Below, piece by piece: positions 6,002-8,159 of a stretch of 8,159 nucleotides of DNA. The notes under the pieces were generated by a model that ran no database searches, had not been told where the DNA came from, and worked only from the letters and a program-made list of their open reading frames with translations. The position numbers were made by a program, and so were the translations under genes. This stretch comes from an uncultured Actinomycetes bacterium (GTDB lineage Bacteria; Actinomycetota; Actinomycetes; Nanopelagicales; Nanopelagicaceae): the NCBI GenBank assembly GCA_903932695.1, contig CAIZGZ010000045.1, positions 1 through 8,159 of the forward strand, in the 5' to 3' direction. How positions within the stretch are numbered: the first letter of the stretch is position 1; each line of letters starts with the position of its first letter.

Positions 6002-7077
6002 AGGTCATTGCCGCGATGAGTGGTGGCGTCGACTCTGCTGTTGCAGCGGCGCGCGCTGTCGAAGCAGGCCACGATGTCATTGGCGTGCACTTAGCACTCT
6101 CCAGCAACCCACAAAAGTACCGTTCTGGTGCGCGCGGTTGCTGCACTATTGAAGACTCGCACGACGCCCGTCGTGCAGCAGATGTGATCGGCATTCCTTT
6201 CTATATTTGGGATATGGCAGAGGAATTTCATGCCGGAGTTGTCGAGAATTTCATCGATGAATATGCCCAGGGCCGCACGCCTAACCCTTGTTTGCGGTGC
6301 AACGAGAAGATTAAATTCCAGGCCGTTCTTGATCGCGCCTCCGCCCTTGGTTATGACGCGGTTGTCACTGGCCATTATGCACAGATGCGCATCGACGAAT
6401 CTGGCAACCGTGCGATGTATCGTGCAGTTGATCCGCTCAAAGATCAGTCATATGTACTCGCCGTTCTCAACGAGCGACAACTTGCTGGTGCGATGTTTCC
6501 CTTAGGCGATAGCCACAAAACCGATATTCGTATTGAAGCAAAGGCGCGCGGACTTTATGTTGCGAATAAACCAGATAGTCACGACATCTGCTTTATTCCA
6601 TCAGGAAATAACGCTGGCTGGTTACGCGATCGATTGGGCAGCGAGAGCGGCCCCATCGTCGACCAAGATGGCCAAGAACTCGGGCGCCATCAAGGTGCCT
6701 ATACCTACACAATTGGTCAGCGTCGCGGGCTTGGCCTCAGCGTTCCAACTGTGGATGGCTCACCTCGGTATGTTCTTAAGATTGAGCCAAAGACAAATAC
6801 GGTTGTTGTTGGTGCAAAGGAAGACTTGGCGATCACTCAGATCATTGGCGAGAAGCCGATCTGGTGCGGCCCTATGCCCGAGCAGCATCTAGAACATCGC
6901 GGTTTCGCTCAGATTCGTGCGCATGGATCCGCCCTGCCATGCACCTACCGAGTAACCGAAAGTTCGATCCAAGCTACCCTCGACGAACCTCTCCTTGGAT
7001 TAGCAGCAGGACAAGGCCTGGTTATCTACGACGGCGATCGCGTGGTTGGCTCGGCGACCGTGAGCGATACGGAGTAA
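5998..7077 (+). CDS. mnmA: tRNA-specific 2-thiouridylase MnmA (TrmU)
   Basis: The enzyme adenylates U34 of tRNAs for Lys, Glu and Gln with ATP and then replaces the oxygen at C2 with sulfur, which secures codon-anticodon pairing. It has 359 residues, a normal length. The PP-loop SGGVDS (8-13) binds ATP. The first catalytic Cys is Cys101 in GRTPNPCLRCNEKIKF and the second is Cys198 in SHDICFIPSG. TGHYAQ (125-130), DQSYVL (149-154) and YTIGQRRGLGL (237-247) are further family motifs, and a C-terminal beta-barrel follows. Extra cysteines at 48, 49 and 98 are, as far as I recall, typical of actinobacterial MnmA. The ATG overlaps the desulfurase stop by 4 bp (ATGA), with Shine-Dalgarno GGAAGAGGGG (5981-5990) 7 nt upstream, so coupled translation of sulfur donor and user is likely. 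No Tus relay genes are seen here. Confidence 0.97.
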   Translation: MKVIAAMSGGVDSAVAAARAVEAGHDVIGVHLALSSNPQKYRSGARGCCTIEDSHDARRAADVIGIPFYIWDMAEEFHAGVVENFIDEYAQGRTPNPCLRCNEKIKFQAVLDRASALGYDAVVTGHYAQMRIDESGNRAMYRAVDPLKDQSYVLAVLNERQLAGAMFPLGDSHKTDIRIEAKARGLYVANKPDSHDICFIPSGNNAGWLRDRLGSESGPIVDQDGQELGRHQGAYTYTIGQRRGLGLSVPTVDGSPRYVLKIEPKTNTVVVGAKEDLAITQIIGEKPIWCGPMPEQHLEHRGFAQIRAHGSALPCTYRVTESSIQATLDEPLLGLAAGQGLVIYDGDRVVGSATVSDTE

Positions 7078-7086
7078 TTTTCGATC

Positions 7087-8159
7087 GTGGAATCGCCTGC
7101 AGATCAGATCACTCGGCTTTGCGAAGAGATTCGTGGCCACCAATTTCGCTATTACGTTCTTGATGATCCGACGATCAGCGATGCTGAGTTTGATCGCTTA
7201 CTCAAAGAATTAGAGCAGTTAGAAAAGGCACATCCCGAACTTCGTTCACCGGATTCTCCAACCGCGCTTGTCGGTGGTGGGTTCGCCACCGCCTTTGAGC
7301 AACGTGATCACATCGAAAAGATGATGAGTCTAGATAATGCATTTGGCTTTGATGAGCTCGAAGCATGGGGGGAGCGGGTTGCAAAGGGGCTCGCTGATTC
7401 AGATTCACCTAGCTGGCTCTGCGAAGTAAAGGTTGATGGGCTTGCAATCAACTTGCTCTATCGTGATGGAAAGTTAGTTCAAGCTCTTACCCGAGGTAAT
7501 GGTGTGACCGGCGAAGATGTCACGCTCAACGTGAAGACCATCTCAGCAATACCTCACCAGCTCACGGGCAGCGGCTTTCCGGCGACGCTTGAAGTTCGTG
7601 GCGAGGTCTTCTTTCCGCTGAAGGCATTCGAAGAGTTCAATGCCCGGATTCAAGCCGAAGGCAAGAGCGCCTTTGCTAATCCACGGAACGCAGCCGCTGG
7701 CTCGTTGCGTCAGAAAGACCCTCGCGTCACAGCAAGCCGCCCACTCTCGATGGTGGTTCACGGCATCGGTGCATGCGATGGGCTGAGTTTTCAGACACAA
7801 GCAGATGCCTACAAGCAGCTCGGTGCATGGGGTCTTCCGATTAGCAAACGCTACAAAGTCGTCACTAGCGTGAAGCAGGTTGAAGAGTTTATTAACTATT
7901 ACGGCGAGCATCGTCACGAAGTAGAACACGAGATTGATGGCGCTGTGGTTAAGGTCAATGAGATTGATTTGCAACAACGCCTGGGCTTTACGTCACGTGC
8001 ACCGAAGTGGGCGATCGCATTTAAATATCCTCCCGTAGAAGTCACGACAAAGTTATTGGATATCAAGGTGAGTGTCGGCCGTACTGGCAGGGTTACCCCG
8101 TTCGCGTTTATGGAACCAGTAGTAGTTGCCGGCTCGACCGTCTCCAATGCAACACTTCA
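7087..8159 (+). CDS. ligA: NAD-dependent DNA ligase, 5' part (runs off the window)
   Basis: 357 complete codons are open to the window end, about half of a typical LigA of roughly 670-690 residues. The enzyme seals nicks in replication and repair, using NAD+ to adenylate itself. Domain Ia (about 1-65) has RYYVLDDPTISDAEFDRL, which binds the nicotinamide end of NAD+. In the nucleotidyltransferase domain, Lys115 in CEVKVDG is the AMP acceptor, at the same position as in E. coli LigA. It is followed by TRGNGVTGEDVT (135-146), EVRGEVF (169-175), FANPRNAAAGSLRQ (196-209), EIDGAVVKV (282-290) and WAIAFKYPP (308-316). The OB fold begins with GRTGRVTPFAFMEPV (331-345); the zinc finger, HhH and BRCT domains lie beyond the edge. 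The start is taken as GTG, 9 nt after the mnmA stop; a GGAG overlaps the mnmA end but is 12 nt away, which is long. It is probably co-transcribed with mnmA. Confidence 0.95.
   Translation, partial: MESPADQITRLCEEIRGHQFRYYVLDDPTISDAEFDRLLKELEQLEKAHPELRSPDSPTALVGGGFATAFEQRDHIEKMMSLDNAFGFDELEAWGERVAKGLADSDSPSWLCEVKVDGLAINLLYRDGKLVQALTRGNGVTGEDVTLNVKTISAIPHQLTGSGFPATLEVRGEVFFPLKAFEEFNARIQAEGKSAFANPRNAAAGSLRQKDPRVTASRPLSMVVHGIGACDGLSFQTQADAYKQLGAWGLPISKRYKVVTSVKQVEEFINYYGEHRHEVEHEIDGAVVKVNEIDLQQRLGFTSRAPKWAIAFKYPPVEVTTKLLDIKVSVGRTGRVTPFAFMEPVVVAGSTVSNATL

Noticed and set aside
7543..7977. 144-codon open frame on the minus strand
   Set aside because: It lies wholly inside the ligA reading frame, which has all catalytic motifs; the antisense translation shows no recognisable domain and there is no ribosome site or promoter for it.
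1..8159. Mobile elements, CRISPR arrays, defence or toxin-antitoxin genes
   Set aside because: Nearly all sequence is accounted for by housekeeping genes; no transposase, integrase, regular spaced repeats, att-like duplications or foreign base composition were seen.

Overview
The window is a stretch of ordinary actinobacterial housekeeping chromosome. The gene order fabD-fabH-acpP-fabF matches the fatty-acid synthase II cluster of Streptomyces. The MnmA has the cysteine-rich N-terminal region (CCTIEDSHDARR) and NPCLRCNEK motif I associate with actinobacteria, the cysteine desulfurase/mnmA/ligA neighbourhood also occurs in Mycobacterium, and two starts look leaderless behind TANNNT -10 boxes. 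Base composition looks close to 50% GC, low for the phylum. This suggests a streamlined lineage such as freshwater Nanopelagicales (acI-like) rather than a high-GC soil genus, but the lineage is an inference and cannot be settled here.

Layout: 1-493 (+) is the 3' end of a succinate-semialdehyde dehydrogenase-type aldehyde dehydrogenase. It converges on a CAT-anticodon tRNA gene (508-581, -). A strong intrinsic terminator (659-688, -) closes a cold-shock protein gene (705-908, -), whose long leader contains a perfect 7-bp hairpin. Next comes the minus-strand operon, transcribed fabD (4727-3786), fabH (3783-2761), acpP (2728-2480), fabF (2409-1168). It ends in a 17-bp perfect hairpin with no adjacent U-run. 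From 4808 on the plus strand run a cysteine desulfurase, mnmA (overlapping it by 4 bp) and a 3'-truncated NAD-dependent DNA ligase, ligA, which runs off the window end.

How the genes work together: FabD loads malonate onto the ACP made by acpP, FabH condenses acetyl-CoA (or another short acyl-CoA) with malonyl-ACP to start chains, and FabF elongates them. The reductases and dehydratase are not in this window. On the other strand the cysteine desulfurase makes a persulfide that MnmA very probably uses to 2-thiolate U34 of tRNAs for Lys, Glu and Gln. LigA is unrelated in pathway but probably co-transcribed.

I found no mobile element, CRISPR array, toxin-antitoxin pair, defence system or novel gene cluster. 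The points worth a second look are regulatory: a pair of divergent, apparently leaderless promoters in the 80-bp fabD/desulfurase gap; a dyad over the fabD -35 region; an AT-only 21-bp palindrome with an 11-bp tandem repeat between acpP and fabF; a U-less 17-bp hairpin after fabF; and a leader hairpin upstream of the cold-shock gene.
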